NCBI GenBank assembly: GCA_934644965.1
Contig: CAKUDG010000018.1
Span: forward strand, 1-64,000
Direction: 5' to 3'
Origin: an uncultured Victivallales bacterium
GTDB taxonomy: Bacteria; Verrucomicrobiota; Lentisphaeria; Victivallales; UBA1829
DNA length: 64,000 bases
The notes beneath the pieces were generated by a model. It made no database searches. It saw nothing but the letters and a program-made list of their open reading frames with translations, and had not been told where the DNA came from. The position numbers were made by a program, and so were the translations under genes. Positions 27,077 through 36,299 of this stretch are shown piece after piece. The first letter of the stretch is position 1. Every line of letters starts with the position of its first letter.

Positions 27077-27952
27077 TCATGGACGGAATTCCTCCTGTCT
27101 CCGGACAATTTCATCCACATTTTCCAGAAAAAAGGCGTTGTTCGCCGCATTCCGGAAAAGAATGGAGGCATCCGACGTCCTGCCCACCCAGTCCGGAGGA
27201 CGGACAAATGAGGAGGTCTCAAAAATCAGGACAGTTTCATGATCCAGTGCGCGGATTTCCTTCATAATTGCACGCCAGTCGAGCACCCCCAGCCCCGGAT
27301 ACCAATGGCATTCATCGACTCCGTCGTAATCCGAAATGTGAAACGCGCGGATCCGCGCCCCCAGACGGGGAATCAGGGACGGCACCTTCTCCGGCGCTCC
27401 GCAGAGATGATTGACATCCAGACAGATCCCCATCACCTTCTCCGGAAATCCCCTGACCGCCTCTTCCAGTTCCTCCGCACAATGCCCGATGCATGTCCTC
27501 GGAAGCAGTTCCAGATTGAGCGATCCCCCAATCCTTTCAAAATACGGCAGCAGATCCTCCAGACTCCGGCGCAGACTGCGCAGAATGTTCCCCCGTTCCC
27601 CATCCTGAAGGGGTTCTCCGCTTCCGTGCAGAGTGTAATTCTTCGCTTCCAGTGCACGGTATTTTTCCACAAAGTCAAGAATTTTCCGGACTCCTTCCTT
27701 CCGTTTCGCCTCGTCAGGACTGGAAAGAGTCCACTCCTCGAACGGAAAAAACGGAATGTGGAAACTCGCGATTTCCAGACCGCAGCTCCGGCGGAGACTC
27801 AGAAGCAGTTCCAGCTGTCTCCCGATTTCCTCCGAAGTCACATTCCCACGCCCACACAGTTCAATTCGTTTGATTTTCGCGCTTTCCAGCGCCGGACGCC
27901 AGTCCGGACGCAGAACCATCGTATCCGGGATGGAGACTGCATAACAATACAT
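27077..27952 (-). CDS. Sugar phosphate isomerase/epimerase-like TIM-barrel protein
   Basis: A 291-residue xylose-isomerase-like TIM barrel (AP endonuclease 2 family). Characteristic strand ends with metal ligands are visible: SFHIPF, NYTLHGSGE, LNLELLPRT, GICLDVNHLCG, AFHISDYDG and LIFETSS. The start at 27952 is preferred because GGAAGGAA lies upstream and the product then begins at the first barrel strand (YCYAVSIPD); an upstream in-frame ATG at 28057 adds a basic leader with no family match. Substrate unknown; members isomerise or epimerise keto-sugars or inosose derivatives. Confidence 0.78.
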   Translation of the reverse strand: MYCYAVSIPDTMVLRPDWRPALESAKIKRIELCGRGNVTSEEIGRQLELLLSLRRSCGLEIASFHIPFFPFEEWTLSSPDEAKRKEGVRKILDFVEKYRALEAKNYTLHGSGEPLQDGERGNILRSLRRSLEDLLPYFERIGGSLNLELLPRTCIGHCAEELEEAVRGFPEKVMGICLDVNHLCGAPEKVPSLIPRLGARIRAFHISDYDGVDECHWYPGLGVLDWRAIMKEIRALDHETVLIFETSSFVRPPDWVGRTSDASILFRNAANNAFFLENVDEIVRRQEEFRP

Positions 27953-28711
27953 TTTTCTATGGGGTTCCTTCCGTAAACATGTGTTTTTCCCGTTTCTTCT
28001 CCGCTGATACAGGGCTCTGTGCCGGAGCCCGTAAGACATAAGAAAAGAATACATCACCCCCTTTCATCATTCAAATCCACACCTCTTTTTTCCCGTCATT
28101 TTCTTTGAAAACGGAGGCCCTGAGGATTCTGGCACTCTCTCTTTTCCCGGGAGAGCAGCAGGAGAATCGGGCTGGAAATGCGCCGTTGGAAAAATACGCT
28201 GAATATCGAGGAGGATGATAATACACTGCCCCCCCCACCTGGGAAATGCCGCTCCATACCCGTTCCCCATGGGAAGAAATCTGAAAAGAAACAGATCCCC
28301 TTTGCAAAGGAAAGAAGGTGACGATATATTCCCCCATTTCCCCCGGTACTGAAATTCCATCCGGGAAAACAATCGGGCGGCAGGGGATACTGCGGGTGCA
28401 TCGCGGAGGAGGGGACGCGTCGTCTGTCGGGGAATCACTGTACCTGGATGACGGAGGAGGTGCAGGGGGGATCCTCCGGGCGTTCTTGATGGAACAGCCG
28501 GACTTTCTCCCCCCCTCTGTTCCCGGTTTTCTCTTTTCCGGCATGGGGGGGCGCTGGCAAACGCCAGGAGCAGAAGGGAAAAAAGCGGGACTGGGGGCCG
28601 GAAAATGAAAATGAGGCCCCGGAAGAGAGAATGTGCTGTGTCTTGGATACGGTGTATTTGTCGAATACGGTGTGTGGAATTCTGAATTCTGAATGATGGT
28701 ATGTGGTGGAT
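27953..28711. other. Divergent intergenic region without a supported gene
   Basis: About 760 bases between the isomerase and the lactate permease. Long open frames on both strands are products of C- and G-runs and lack family character. Near 28645-28690 there are two copies of ATACGGTGT and a tandem GAATTCT. No consensus promoter was located. Confidence 0.45.
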
Positions 28712-30463
28712 ATGTACGTTTTCCTGGCTCTGCTTCCGATCTTGCTGGCGCTGGTGCTGATGACCCGTTTCCGGATTTCCCCCGGGAAGGCGCTGCCGCT
28801 GTCTCTGGCAATGACAGGCGGATTTGGATATTTTATCTGGAAGATGTCTCTGCTTCAGGTGCTGGGAGCCGTCCTGCTCGGAGTTCTCAAATCGCTGGAC
28901 ATTATTCTGATTATTTTTTCCGCAGTTCTGCTTCTGAATGTGCTGAAGAAGAGCGGAGCTTTGAAAACGGTGAGCGGCACCTTCGGGCATTTTTCGCCTG
29001 ACCGGAGGATTCAGGCGGTCGTGATAGCCTGGATTTTCAGCAATTTCATTGAAGGCGCCGCAGGCTTCGGCGCGGCTCCGGCTCTGGCGGCTCCGCTCCT
29101 GGCGGGACTCGGATTTCCCGCATTTCCGGCGGTCATGCTTTCCCTTGTCTGCAATACCCTTCCCGTGCCTTTCGGCGCGGTGGGGACTCCTGTCCTGACC
29201 GTGTCCTCAACCCTGGCGCCCGAACTGGATAAACTGGGAATGCCGAAGGAAGTTTTCGATCATGAAATGCTTTCCGCACTGACCAATATTTTCGGATTTT
29301 CCGGACTCTTCCTGCCTTTTCTAGCTGTATCTTTCATGATTTTCCTTTCCGGAGACAAACGCCGCTTCCGTTCCATGCTGGAAATTTTCCCCTTCTGTTT
29401 TTTTGCCGGCGCGGTCTATGTCATTCCCTGGAAACTTGCCGCAATGTTTTTCGGGCCGGAACTGCCTTCGATCCTTGCTTCCGCGGCGGCGCTGCCATTG
29501 ATTGCGCTTGTGCTGAAATGGGGGATTCTCACTCCCAGACATGTGTGGGAGTTTCCCGAAAACACTGCCGGATCCGCCTGTCCAGAGGGTGCTGGGGAAC
29601 TGCTGAGGACGGGGAGAAAAGAAAATTCCATTCCGGATCCGATGGAAAGGAACGCCTCATCCTCCTTCCCGGCTTCTTCCGCGGCGACGGCGGAAGCGCA
29701 GACGCAGTCCGTAGATGGAGAAAAGATGCCGCTCTGGAAAGCCTGGAGTCCTTATGTGCTGATTGCACTCCTCCTGATGCTGACGCGTCTGCCCATGTTG
29801 CCCTTCAAGGAGATTCTCTCGAACTGCTGCATGGTGAGACTGCCGGAGTTTTTCGGCGTGGAACGGACCTCTTTTCAATGGGCGCTGCTGAATAATCCGG
29901 GGATTTTTCCCTTTCTGGCTGTTGCGGTCCCTGCTGCATGGTTTTACGGGATGCGTTTCCGGGAAATGGCCGGTGTGTTCGCCTCGTCCGGGAAACAGGT
30001 CCGTCTGGCATCGACGGCCATTGCCGCCAGTTTCGCCATGGTTCAGATCATGGTCTTTTCCGATGTGAATTCCGCACAGATTCCGGGGATGCTCGCTGAA
30101 ATTGCTCATGCGGCCGCCAATTCCATGGGGGATGCCTACCTTCTCGGAGCTCCCGTCATCGGCGTGCTGGGGACCTTCTTTTCCGGATCCTGCACCGTGT
30201 CCAATCTTCTTTTCTGTTCCATTCAGTTTCATACGGCACACATGCTCCATCTGCCGGAAGCGCTCATCGTGGCTCTGCAGAATGTCGGCGGAGGGATCGG
30301 GAGCATGATCCGGATATCCGGCGTGGTTGCCGCCTGCGCCACAGTCAATCTTTCCGGCGTGGAAGGAAGACTCATCCTGCTCAACTGCATTCCCGCTCTG
30401 ATCCTGATTCTGCTTTCTCTGGCAGGGGCATTCCTTTTCTATTTCATTCCGTTTGCTCTCTGA
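28712..30463 (+). CDS. L-lactate permease (LctP family)
   Basis: A 583-residue inner-membrane transporter with about 12-14 hydrophobic helices, expected to move lactate or glycolate with protons. The family hallmark NFIEGAAGFGAAPALAAP is present in the first third, along with NTLPVPFGAVGTP and a C-terminal GNVGGGIGSM-like helix (QNVGGGIGSMIRISGV). A hydrophilic loop of about 60 residues around position 300 separates the halves. Start chosen at ATG 28712; GTG codons at 28703 and 28706 are in frame alternatives. No lactate dehydrogenase is adjacent. Confidence 0.9.
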   Translation: MYVFLALLPILLALVLMTRFRISPGKALPLSLAMTGGFGYFIWKMSLLQVLGAVLLGVLKSLDIILIIFSAVLLLNVLKKSGALKTVSGTFGHFSPDRRIQAVVIAWIFSNFIEGAAGFGAAPALAAPLLAGLGFPAFPAVMLSLVCNTLPVPFGAVGTPVLTVSSTLAPELDKLGMPKEVFDHEMLSALTNIFGFSGLFLPFLAVSFMIFLSGDKRRFRSMLEIFPFCFFAGAVYVIPWKLAAMFFGPELPSILASAAALPLIALVLKWGILTPRHVWEFPENTAGSACPEGAGELLRTGRKENSIPDPMERNASSSFPASSAATAEAQTQSVDGEKMPLWKAWSPYVLIALLLMLTRLPMLPFKEILSNCCMVRLPEFFGVERTSFQWALLNNPGIFPFLAVAVPAAWFYGMRFREMAGVFASSGKQVRLASTAIAASFAMVQIMVFSDVNSAQIPGMLAEIAHAAANSMGDAYLLGAPVIGVLGTFFSGSCTVSNLLFCSIQFHTAHMLHLPEALIVALQNVGGGIGSMIRISGVVAACATVNLSGVEGRLILLNCIPALILILLSLAGAFLFYFIPFAL

Positions 30464-30490
30464 GGATTCTCTGAAAAAAGGACTCGATAA

Positions 30491-30518
30491 TTGAAATTTC
30501 AGGAAACACGGTTATAGT
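30491..30518 (+). promoter_or_regulatory. Promoter for the diaminopimelate aminotransferase gene
   Basis: TTGAAA (30491-30496), 16-base spacer, TATAGT (30513-30518), about 90 bases before the start. Confidence 0.7.
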
Positions 30519-30611
30519 AAAAAACGATTTTTTTTTATACAGAAACAATGCCGCATCACGGAGAGCCGGTCAAAAAAACGGCATCCACGCGCGGGGAGAG
30601 ACGACAGAACC

Positions 30612-31853
30612 ATGAAAGAAGAAAGTTTTCTGCAGAATAATTTCGCATCCCGCATTGGAGGCAGCCAGTTCGGGAAAGACACCAGAATTTATAAGTTTGA
30701 AAAAATCAAACGCGCGAAACGCGAAGCCGCCGCGCAGCACCCCGGAGTGGAATTGATCGACATGGGCGTCGGCGAACCGGACGACATGGCCTTTGATTCC
30801 GTTGTCTCCACCCTCTGCCGCGAAGCCGCGAACTGGGAAAACCGCATTTATGCCGACAACGGCTGCGCCGAATTCAAGGAAGCTGCCGCCCGTTATATGA
30901 AATCTCTTTACGGTGTGGAACTCGATCCGGCGACGGAAATCGTGCATGCGATTGGAAGCAAGTCCGCATTGTCCCTGCTTCCGGCCTGTTTCATCAATCC
31001 CGGAGACATCACGGTCATGACCGTGCCGGGGTATCCTGTCATGGGGACGTGGACGACGTATCTGGGTGGTGAAGTCGTCAATCTGCCGCTCCTGGAGGAA
31101 AACGGCTTTCTCCCGGATCTGGAGTCTTTGACCGAGGATCAGAAGAAAAGAGCCAAACTTCTTTATCTGAATTACCCGAATAATCCCACCGGCGCTTCGG
31201 CAACGGCGGAATTCTTTGCTTCCGCTGTGGATTTCGCCAGACGGAACCGGATCCTCATCGTCAGCGATGCCGCCTATGCACCGCTGAATTTCCAGGGAAA
31301 CCCCCTGAGTATCCTTTCCATTCCGGGAGCCATGGATGTGGCCGTGGAACTTCACAGCATGTCCAAAGGTTTCAACATGACGGGATGGCGTCTGAGCTGG
31401 GTCTGCGGAAACCCGCTCGCTGTGAAAGCCTTCGCCACGGTCAAGGACAATGCCGACAGCGGGCAGTTCCTTGCCATTCAGAAAGCCGCCATCGCCGCAC
31501 TGGACAATCAGGCGGATATCACCCCGATGATCAGTGCGAAATATGAACGCCGTCTCGCAAGCATGGTGAAAACCTTGAAGTCTCTCGGCTTCAATGCCAA
31601 AGTCCCCGGAGGATCCTTCTATCTTTATGTGAAGGCCCCCAAGGCGACCTCCGACGGAGTCGAATTCAAATCCGGAGAGGATTTCAGCCAGTGGCTCATC
31701 CGAGAGAAACTGATCAGCAGCGTCCCCTGGGATGATGCCGGTCCGTATGTCCGTTTCAGCGCCACCTTTGTCGCCCGTGGAGGACAGGAGGAGGAAGCCC
31801 GCGTTCTGGAAGAATTCTCCCGCCGTCTGTCCGGCGCGAAGTTCGTATTCTGA
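30612..31853 (+). CDS. dapL: LL-diaminopimelate aminotransferase
   Basis: A 413-residue class I/II PLP aminotransferase that makes LL-diaminopimelate directly from tetrahydrodipicolinate, the short route to lysine and peptidoglycan. The family-like N-terminus (DTRIYKFEKIKRAK), VGEPDD, YADNGC, YPNNPTG and the PLP lysine in SMSKGFNMTGWR are all visible. DapL of this kind is typical of Chlamydiae, Verrucomicrobia and Lentisphaerae, supporting the lineage guess. GGGGAGAG precedes the ATG. A related class I aminotransferase of other specificity is the main alternative. Confidence 0.85.
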   Translation: MKEESFLQNNFASRIGGSQFGKDTRIYKFEKIKRAKREAAAQHPGVELIDMGVGEPDDMAFDSVVSTLCREAANWENRIYADNGCAEFKEAAARYMKSLYGVELDPATEIVHAIGSKSALSLLPACFINPGDITVMTVPGYPVMGTWTTYLGGEVVNLPLLEENGFLPDLESLTEDQKKRAKLLYLNYPNNPTGASATAEFFASAVDFARRNRILIVSDAAYAPLNFQGNPLSILSIPGAMDVAVELHSMSKGFNMTGWRLSWVCGNPLAVKAFATVKDNADSGQFLAIQKAAIAALDNQADITPMISAKYERRLASMVKTLKSLGFNAKVPGGSFYLYVKAPKATSDGVEFKSGEDFSQWLIREKLISSVPWDDAGPYVRFSATFVARGGQEEEARVLEEFSRRLSGAKFVF

Positions 31854-31943
31854 CCAGTTCGGGAGATTTCTTCCTCCCTGCCTGTTCCTGATAAGACGAC
31901 TTTCGATCTTTCGGACTTTGAATGACAGAAGGGCGTTGACACG

Positions 31944-32726
31944 GTGAAATTCCCTGTTCTGAAGCTGCATGTGGGGAAGAAGCGTGTACGGATAGTGGAA
32001 GATCATCATCACGCTCTTCTTCCCTGGGCTTGGGAACGCAATGATGCGAAGAGAGCACTCCGCCTGTTGACGCTGGATCATCATACGGATACGCTTCAAG
32101 CCTTTACACATTATGCGCAGTCACATGGGCTGGAGAATATTTTCTTTTCTGCGGATTTCCGTTCGGAGAAGGAAATCCGCGGTGTCTTGGGGAAAATGCG
32201 CCATGATGAACAGATTGACTTTGCGATCCGTTCCGGGATCGTTGACTCCGCGCTGCTGGTGACTCATGAGAATTTTTCCGTATTCGTCAATCCGCGGATT
32301 CGGATTCTTCATGAGCCGCCTTTTCGCGGAGGAGCGTCTTTGACTGATTTTTCTCGGAGCTCGGTTGATTCAGTGTTTCCTGGGGAGTGTTTCCGGCCGT
32401 CACTTTCTGTTCTTTCCGCCTATTATGCCAAGGCGTTGGAGGATGATTTTTTTCTTTCGCTGTTTCATCAGGCGGGGATGGCAGATATTCCGGAGGCGGG
32501 TTTTTTGCTGGATGTGGATCTGGATTATTTCAAGACTCCGGAATCGCTTGAGCCGGAAAAAAGTTCAGTCTTTTATGAATTGATCCGGCGTTCCCGTGCA
32601 GTGACGATTTCACGGGAAAGAGACTGGGTGCGTCTTTTGAATCTGGATTTCGGGCGGATTGTTGATTATGCGTATGCGGAAAAACGGATTCTGGAACATA
32701 TTGAACGAGCTTGCAGCGCTTCCTGA
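31944..32726 (+). CDS. UPF0489 family protein (peptide-arginase-like)
   Basis: A 260-residue protein of the UPF0489 family, whose arginase-like fold includes enzymes that convert arginine to ornithine within peptides. The likely metal ligands are clustered in EDHHHALLPW (residues 19-28), TLDHHTDT (Asp45, His46, His47, Asp49) and LLDVDLDYF (Asp190, Asp192, Asp194). No obvious RiPP precursor or other maturation gene is beside it, so the substrate could be a protein, a peptide encoded elsewhere or a small molecule. It lies 90 bases after dapL on the same strand and ends next to the hairpin array. Activity is inferred from the family. Confidence 0.75.
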   Translation: MKFPVLKLHVGKKRVRIVEDHHHALLPWAWERNDAKRALRLLTLDHHTDTLQAFTHYAQSHGLENIFFSADFRSEKEIRGVLGKMRHDEQIDFAIRSGIVDSALLVTHENFSVFVNPRIRILHEPPFRGGASLTDFSRSSVDSVFPGECFRPSLSVLSAYYAKALEDDFFLSLFHQAGMADIPEAGFLLDVDLDYFKTPESLEPEKSSVFYELIRRSRAVTISRERDWVRLLNLDFGRIVDYAYAEKRILEHIERACSAS

Positions 32727-32744
32727 CGAATTGAAAGAATGAAC

Positions 32745-33066
32745 TTGCGAAGCAACAAAATAAGAATTTGCGAAGCAAGAAGATACGGGAAAATGCGGTT
32801 AGCATTTTTTTCACGAGGTCAAGGTCCGTGACCTCGTCGCGCTCCAGCGGCGAGACGCTGACCCGCTGACCGTGCGGAGCACGAAATCTTAAAAAAATAA
32901 AAAAGCATGAGGGCTGCTCGCCCTCATACTCCCCGGCAGGGCTGCATTCCCTGCACCCGTCAGGCTGCGCCTGCCGTATTTTTTATTTTTTTATTTTTTC
33001 TTAAAAGCATGAGGGCTGCTCGCCCTCATGCACCTCGGCTCCCGCTGTATCTCCTGCACCCGGGAG
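32745..33066. repeat. Array of about ten short palindromes (hairpin cluster)
   Basis: Consecutive perfect or near-perfect hairpins fill this intergenic stretch: TTGC-GAA-GCAA twice (32745-32755, 32768-32778); AAATGC/GCATTT plus T-run (32791-32811, terminator-like); CGAGGTCA/TGACCTCG (32814-32836); CTCGTCGC/GCGGCGAG (32833-32854); CGTGC-GGA-GCACG (32871-32883); ATGAGGGC/GCCCTCAT (32907-32927); GCAGGG/CCCTGC (32936-32954); CAGGC-TGC-GCCTG (32961-32973); GCATGAGGGC/GCCCTCATGC (33007-33031); CTCCCG/CGGGAG (33039-33066). Inverted A/T tracts (32888-32904 and about 32977-33000) could pair and enclose three of the hairpins. Nothing coding is supported here. Confidence 0.8.
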
Positions 33067-33084
33067 GCGCTGTCTGCCGAGTCT

Positions 33085-34536
33085 TCAGAGACTGTGGCGG
33101 ATGGTTTTCCCGCTTGCAGTCCGGGGAATGACATCCACTTTCCTGAATCTGACAGGGATTTTCCAGCCGGGAAGACGGGTGGAAGCAAAAGTCCGGATCC
33201 GATTCTCCCAATCCTCCGAGACAAGAGTTCCGGAAAGAACGACATCCGCAGAAGGAACCTCCCCAAAACCCTCCATGGGAAACGCATAAACCCGAACATC
33301 GGAAATTCCGGGACAGCCCAGAAGAACTTCCTCCACTTCATACGGGAAGATCTTCATGCCGGAAAAATTGATGATGTCTTTGGTTCTGCCTTCGATGAAG
33401 AGGAAGCCTTCACGATCCAGATGCCCCGTGTCTCCCGTGTCAAACCAGCCGTCCGGACAGAGCTCTTCCCTCGTTTGAAAAGGGACAAGGTAGGCATCGA
33501 AAAAACCGGGTCCCGCAAGGAGGATCCGCCCCGTTCCCCGTTCGTCCGCATCCGCAATGCGGAGGCGATAGGCCTTCTGGAGACGTCCCACGGACTGCAT
33601 TTTCTCCCGTTCATCCGAAACGTTGACACAGGGCAGGCCCACTTCAATAATTCCATAGGCCTGTGTCAGAGGCAGAGAAAATTTTTCCCGGAAGGCATCG
33701 GCAAGCGTCGTCTCGAGTTTCATTGCAGTTGAAAAGGCCCGTCGGACCGTACGGAGATCCTCCTGTCGGAAATCCGGGGAATGGCACATCAGAAGATAAT
33801 GATAGGGGGTCGCGTAAAGCATGGAAATCTTCTGAGAGCGAAAGGCCTTGAACATTTCCGTCTCCGTCGGTTTTCCGCAGATGACAATTTGAGCCCCGCG
33901 CCTCAGAAAAAGCAGAATCGTGACGACAAAGTGAAACGCCATATCCAGAACCCACAGCACGCTTTCCCCGCGGCGGACATCCAGTTCCGTACAGGCGGAA
34001 GTCCGTTCCAGGACAGAGTGATGTGAAAGCACAACCCCTTTGCTCCTGCCCGTCGTCCCCGAGGAAAAACGGATGAAGGCCGCCTGCTTTCCTTCGGGTA
34101 ACGGAACCGGCCGGACAGTTTCATCCAGAAGACTCAGAAAAATCTCCGGTCTGCCCGGAAACGGGAATGATTTTCCGGTTCCGAAACGCTCCTCCGGGTG
34201 CGCGTCTTCTCCGCAGAAACGCCGGTCGGCGATCAGAAGATTGACTCCTGTCAGTTTAAGAAGCTCTTTCCGCTCCGGTTCCGCAGAACGGGAGGAAACC
34301 GGAATCATAATCGCATCCATCGCCAGCACCGCGAGGCTGAAGGCAATACAGTCAAAAGAATCCTCCATCAGGACGGCGATTCTCGAGTGTTTCCGCGCAC
34401 CGTGGGCTTTCAGAAGCGGGACAAGTTCCCCGACCGTGCGGAAAAGTTCCGGATAAGTCCAGGAACGTTCCCCCTCAATGACCGCCGTTCCCTCATATCC
34501 TCGGTTTTCCTCGACAATTTTCTCATAAATATTCAT
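33085..34536 (-). CDS. AMP-dependent acyl/aryl ligase of the ketosynthase cluster
   Basis: A 483-residue ANL-superfamily adenylate-forming enzyme. The P-loop-like motif FSSGTTGRSKGV, the GWFDTGDTG hinge region, the FIEGRTKDIINFSGMKI block and the C-terminal catalytic lysine in RTASGKTIRHSL are all present, so it should be complete and active. It would activate a carboxylic acid with ATP and load it onto CoA or onto the carrier protein encoded upstream. Last gene of a five-gene minus-strand cluster, one base after the stop of the acyltransferase gene. Substrate unknown. Confidence 0.88.
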   Translation of the reverse strand: MNIYEKIVEENRGYEGTAVIEGERSWTYPELFRTVGELVPLLKAHGARKHSRIAVLMEDSFDCIAFSLAVLAMDAIMIPVSSRSAEPERKELLKLTGVNLLIADRRFCGEDAHPEERFGTGKSFPFPGRPEIFLSLLDETVRPVPLPEGKQAAFIRFSSGTTGRSKGVVLSHHSVLERTSACTELDVRRGESVLWVLDMAFHFVVTILLFLRRGAQIVICGKPTETEMFKAFRSQKISMLYATPYHYLLMCHSPDFRQEDLRTVRRAFSTAMKLETTLADAFREKFSLPLTQAYGIIEVGLPCVNVSDEREKMQSVGRLQKAYRLRIADADERGTGRILLAGPGFFDAYLVPFQTREELCPDGWFDTGDTGHLDREGFLFIEGRTKDIINFSGMKIFPYEVEEVLLGCPGISDVRVYAFPMEGFGEVPSADVVLSGTLVSEDWENRIRTFASTRLPGWKIPVRFRKVDVIPRTASGKTIRHSL

Positions 34537-34537
34537 T

Positions 34538-35896
34538 TCAATGAGCCTCCCTTCCGGTGAGTTCAGAGTTCAGTAAGAGCACAATTCTGTTGAGATCGTT
34601 CTCCTCCAGCGCTCCCTCCCTGCAGGAAATCACGCAGTTCATCCGCCCGTGAAACTGATTGAAGAAGAATCCGACACCCGGCTCGGGCGGCATCAGCGGC
34701 ATGTGAAAGAGATTGACCACTCCGTTCCCCAGAAATTCAGGTGTTTCCAGAACCGTTCCAGGAAGATGGGAAAACATGAAACTGCCCGTGAACACCTTCC
34801 CGAACGCGTTCCGGAAAATCGTTTCCAGAAGCGGGTAGGGGGCAATCCTTGCAAGATAAGCCGCGTTGCGGAAGGCCAGAGGAAGACGTTCCGCATTGGC
34901 TTCATACAGAGCTTCCCGGATCCGCGGCAGAGGATCATTCAGATTTTCCCGCGGAATCAGCAGAGGAAGAAGCGACCATTGATTGAAGAAAATGCTGTGC
35001 CGGGGAATTTCCTCCGTTCCCCGCATGTCACAGGACATGTAGGCAAGGAGATTGCCGCTCTTCTCCTCATCATGACCGTTCCCGGCGTCCGCCGTTTTCG
35101 TCTTCCTTTTCCTCCTGTGATGATGGCTGTCCAGCACGGCCGCCATGCTGCGCGCGGCCGCCGAAAGCAGAAACGCCGTCAGCATGAACGGACCCGCCTT
35201 CCGTTCGGAAAGAGAAGCAATCCCCGCGCTCTCCTCCGGAGTCCAGGAAAGAAGCCGGAAACGGGCCGCGGCCGTCGGATGAGGCGTGAACGGATGAGAA
35301 AGGGGGCCGGAACGTTTGATGGAAAGGAGTTTTCTGTTCACCTGCCTGCCGGCGTGGAACTGACGCGTCCAGTCGTGGAGCATCGGAGTCCGCTGGAACG
35401 GAGTTTCTCCGATCGCGGATTCATCCGAACGGCTCAGGGCGCGGAGGAGATATTCCGCGCCGAGTCCGTCGAAAAGCTGATGACTGAATTTGAAGACGGC
35501 ATAGGATACACTGCTCTTTTCAAAAAGTTTCAGTTCCAGATGATCGCCGGGGGGCAGGGGGGCATTCGCAAATACATTCAGAGCATCCTGAAAGTCCGCA
35601 TGTTCCCCGAGAGATTCAAAGGTGATGCGGATTTTGGAATCCGCACCATGTCGGCGCTTTTCCTCCCAATATGGTGCAAGATTCAGCGCATGGCGTCTCA
35701 TCCGTCCGGAAAGAAGGGCAGCGCACGGCGCAAGCAGCCGGGTTAGGTGTGGAATGTTCGCCGCATGAAATTTTTCCCTGTTCTCCAGAACCACCAGAAA
35801 ATGATTGCCCCTTCCAGGGGTGAGGCGGCAGAGATGGTTCAGCAGACCCGCCATATAATCGAAGGAGTTGAGATAAATCCGTCCGTGCCGTTTCAT
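34538..35896 (-). CDS. Condensation-fold acyltransferase (HxxxDG)
   Basis: A 452-residue protein with a chloramphenicol-acetyltransferase-like fold as in NRPS condensation domains, PapA and wax ester synthases. The catalytic motif is SHQLFDGLGA (His139, Asp143, Gly144). The C-terminal FFFNQFHGRMNCVISC segment resembles the strand-turn region of this superfamily. In this cluster it probably moves the acyl chain from the carrier protein to an alcohol or amine acceptor, releasing the product. It is separated from the ACP gene by about 140 bases. Precise acceptor unknown. Confidence 0.72.
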   Translation of the reverse strand: MKRHGRIYLNSFDYMAGLLNHLCRLTPGRGNHFLVVLENREKFHAANIPHLTRLLAPCAALLSGRMRRHALNLAPYWEEKRRHGADSKIRITFESLGEHADFQDALNVFANAPLPPGDHLELKLFEKSSVSYAVFKFSHQLFDGLGAEYLLRALSRSDESAIGETPFQRTPMLHDWTRQFHAGRQVNRKLLSIKRSGPLSHPFTPHPTAAARFRLLSWTPEESAGIASLSERKAGPFMLTAFLLSAAARSMAAVLDSHHHRRKRKTKTADAGNGHDEEKSGNLLAYMSCDMRGTEEIPRHSIFFNQWSLLPLLIPRENLNDPLPRIREALYEANAERLPLAFRNAAYLARIAPYPLLETIFRNAFGKVFTGSFMFSHLPGTVLETPEFLGNGVVNLFHMPLMPPEPGVGFFFNQFHGRMNCVISCREGALEENDLNRIVLLLNSELTGREAH

Positions 35897-36038
35897 GAAC
35901 CGTCGTTTCCCATAGTTTTTTTTCTGTGGATTCTGGATTCATCCATCCGCGGGATATGATGATTCCCGGGAGGAGGGGAGTGAATGCGCAAAGAGAATAA
36001 AGTTCCCTCTTTTTCCCCCCCGCGGGGGGATTCCGTTT

Positions 36039-36299
36039 TCAGTTCGCCAGATGATTCCGGATGGATTCCGCCAGGGCCCGGATGGATTTCACGTCCGACG
36101 CATGGATTCCAGCCTTGAGCAGATGGATCCCCCAGTTTTTCTCCACGGAGAGAAGCAGTTCCATGAAGCCCATGGAATTGACTCCGTTTGAATAGAGGGA
36201 TTGATCTGGATCGAGGTCCTGTTCATTTTTTCCGGAGATCCGTGCGATTTCGGAAGTCAGTTTTTTTTCGATGGATTCCAGAGAGAGGTCTTCAGACAT
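36039..36299 (-). CDS. Acyl carrier protein of the ketosynthase cluster
   Basis: An 86-residue carrier protein. The phosphopantetheine attachment serine is in GVNSMGFMELL (Ser42), preceded by a DPDQSLYSNG helix-1 region typical of ACPs. The start at 36299 is set by AAAGGAGA and by ACP length; the frame is open further upstream but unrelated. The start codon overlaps the end of the chain-length-factor-like gene by eight bases, implying coupled translation. It would hold the growing or starter acyl chain. It is more divergent than a fatty-acid-synthesis AcpP. Confidence 0.88.
   Translation of the reverse strand: MSEDLSLESIEKKLTSEIARISGKNEQDLDPDQSLYSNGVNSMGFMELLLSVEKNWGIHLLKAGIHASDVKSIRALAESIRNHLAN

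Noticed and set aside
28067..28990. Long frames upstream of the lactate permease
   Set aside because: Two long minus-strand frames overlap each other and the permease gene, are rich in Pro, Ser and Arg from C- and G-runs, and have no family character.
32905..33031. Two copies of the GCATGAGGGC palindrome as a CRISPR array
   Set aside because: Only two copies, the intervening sequence is itself palindromic rather than a unique spacer, and no cas genes are nearby.
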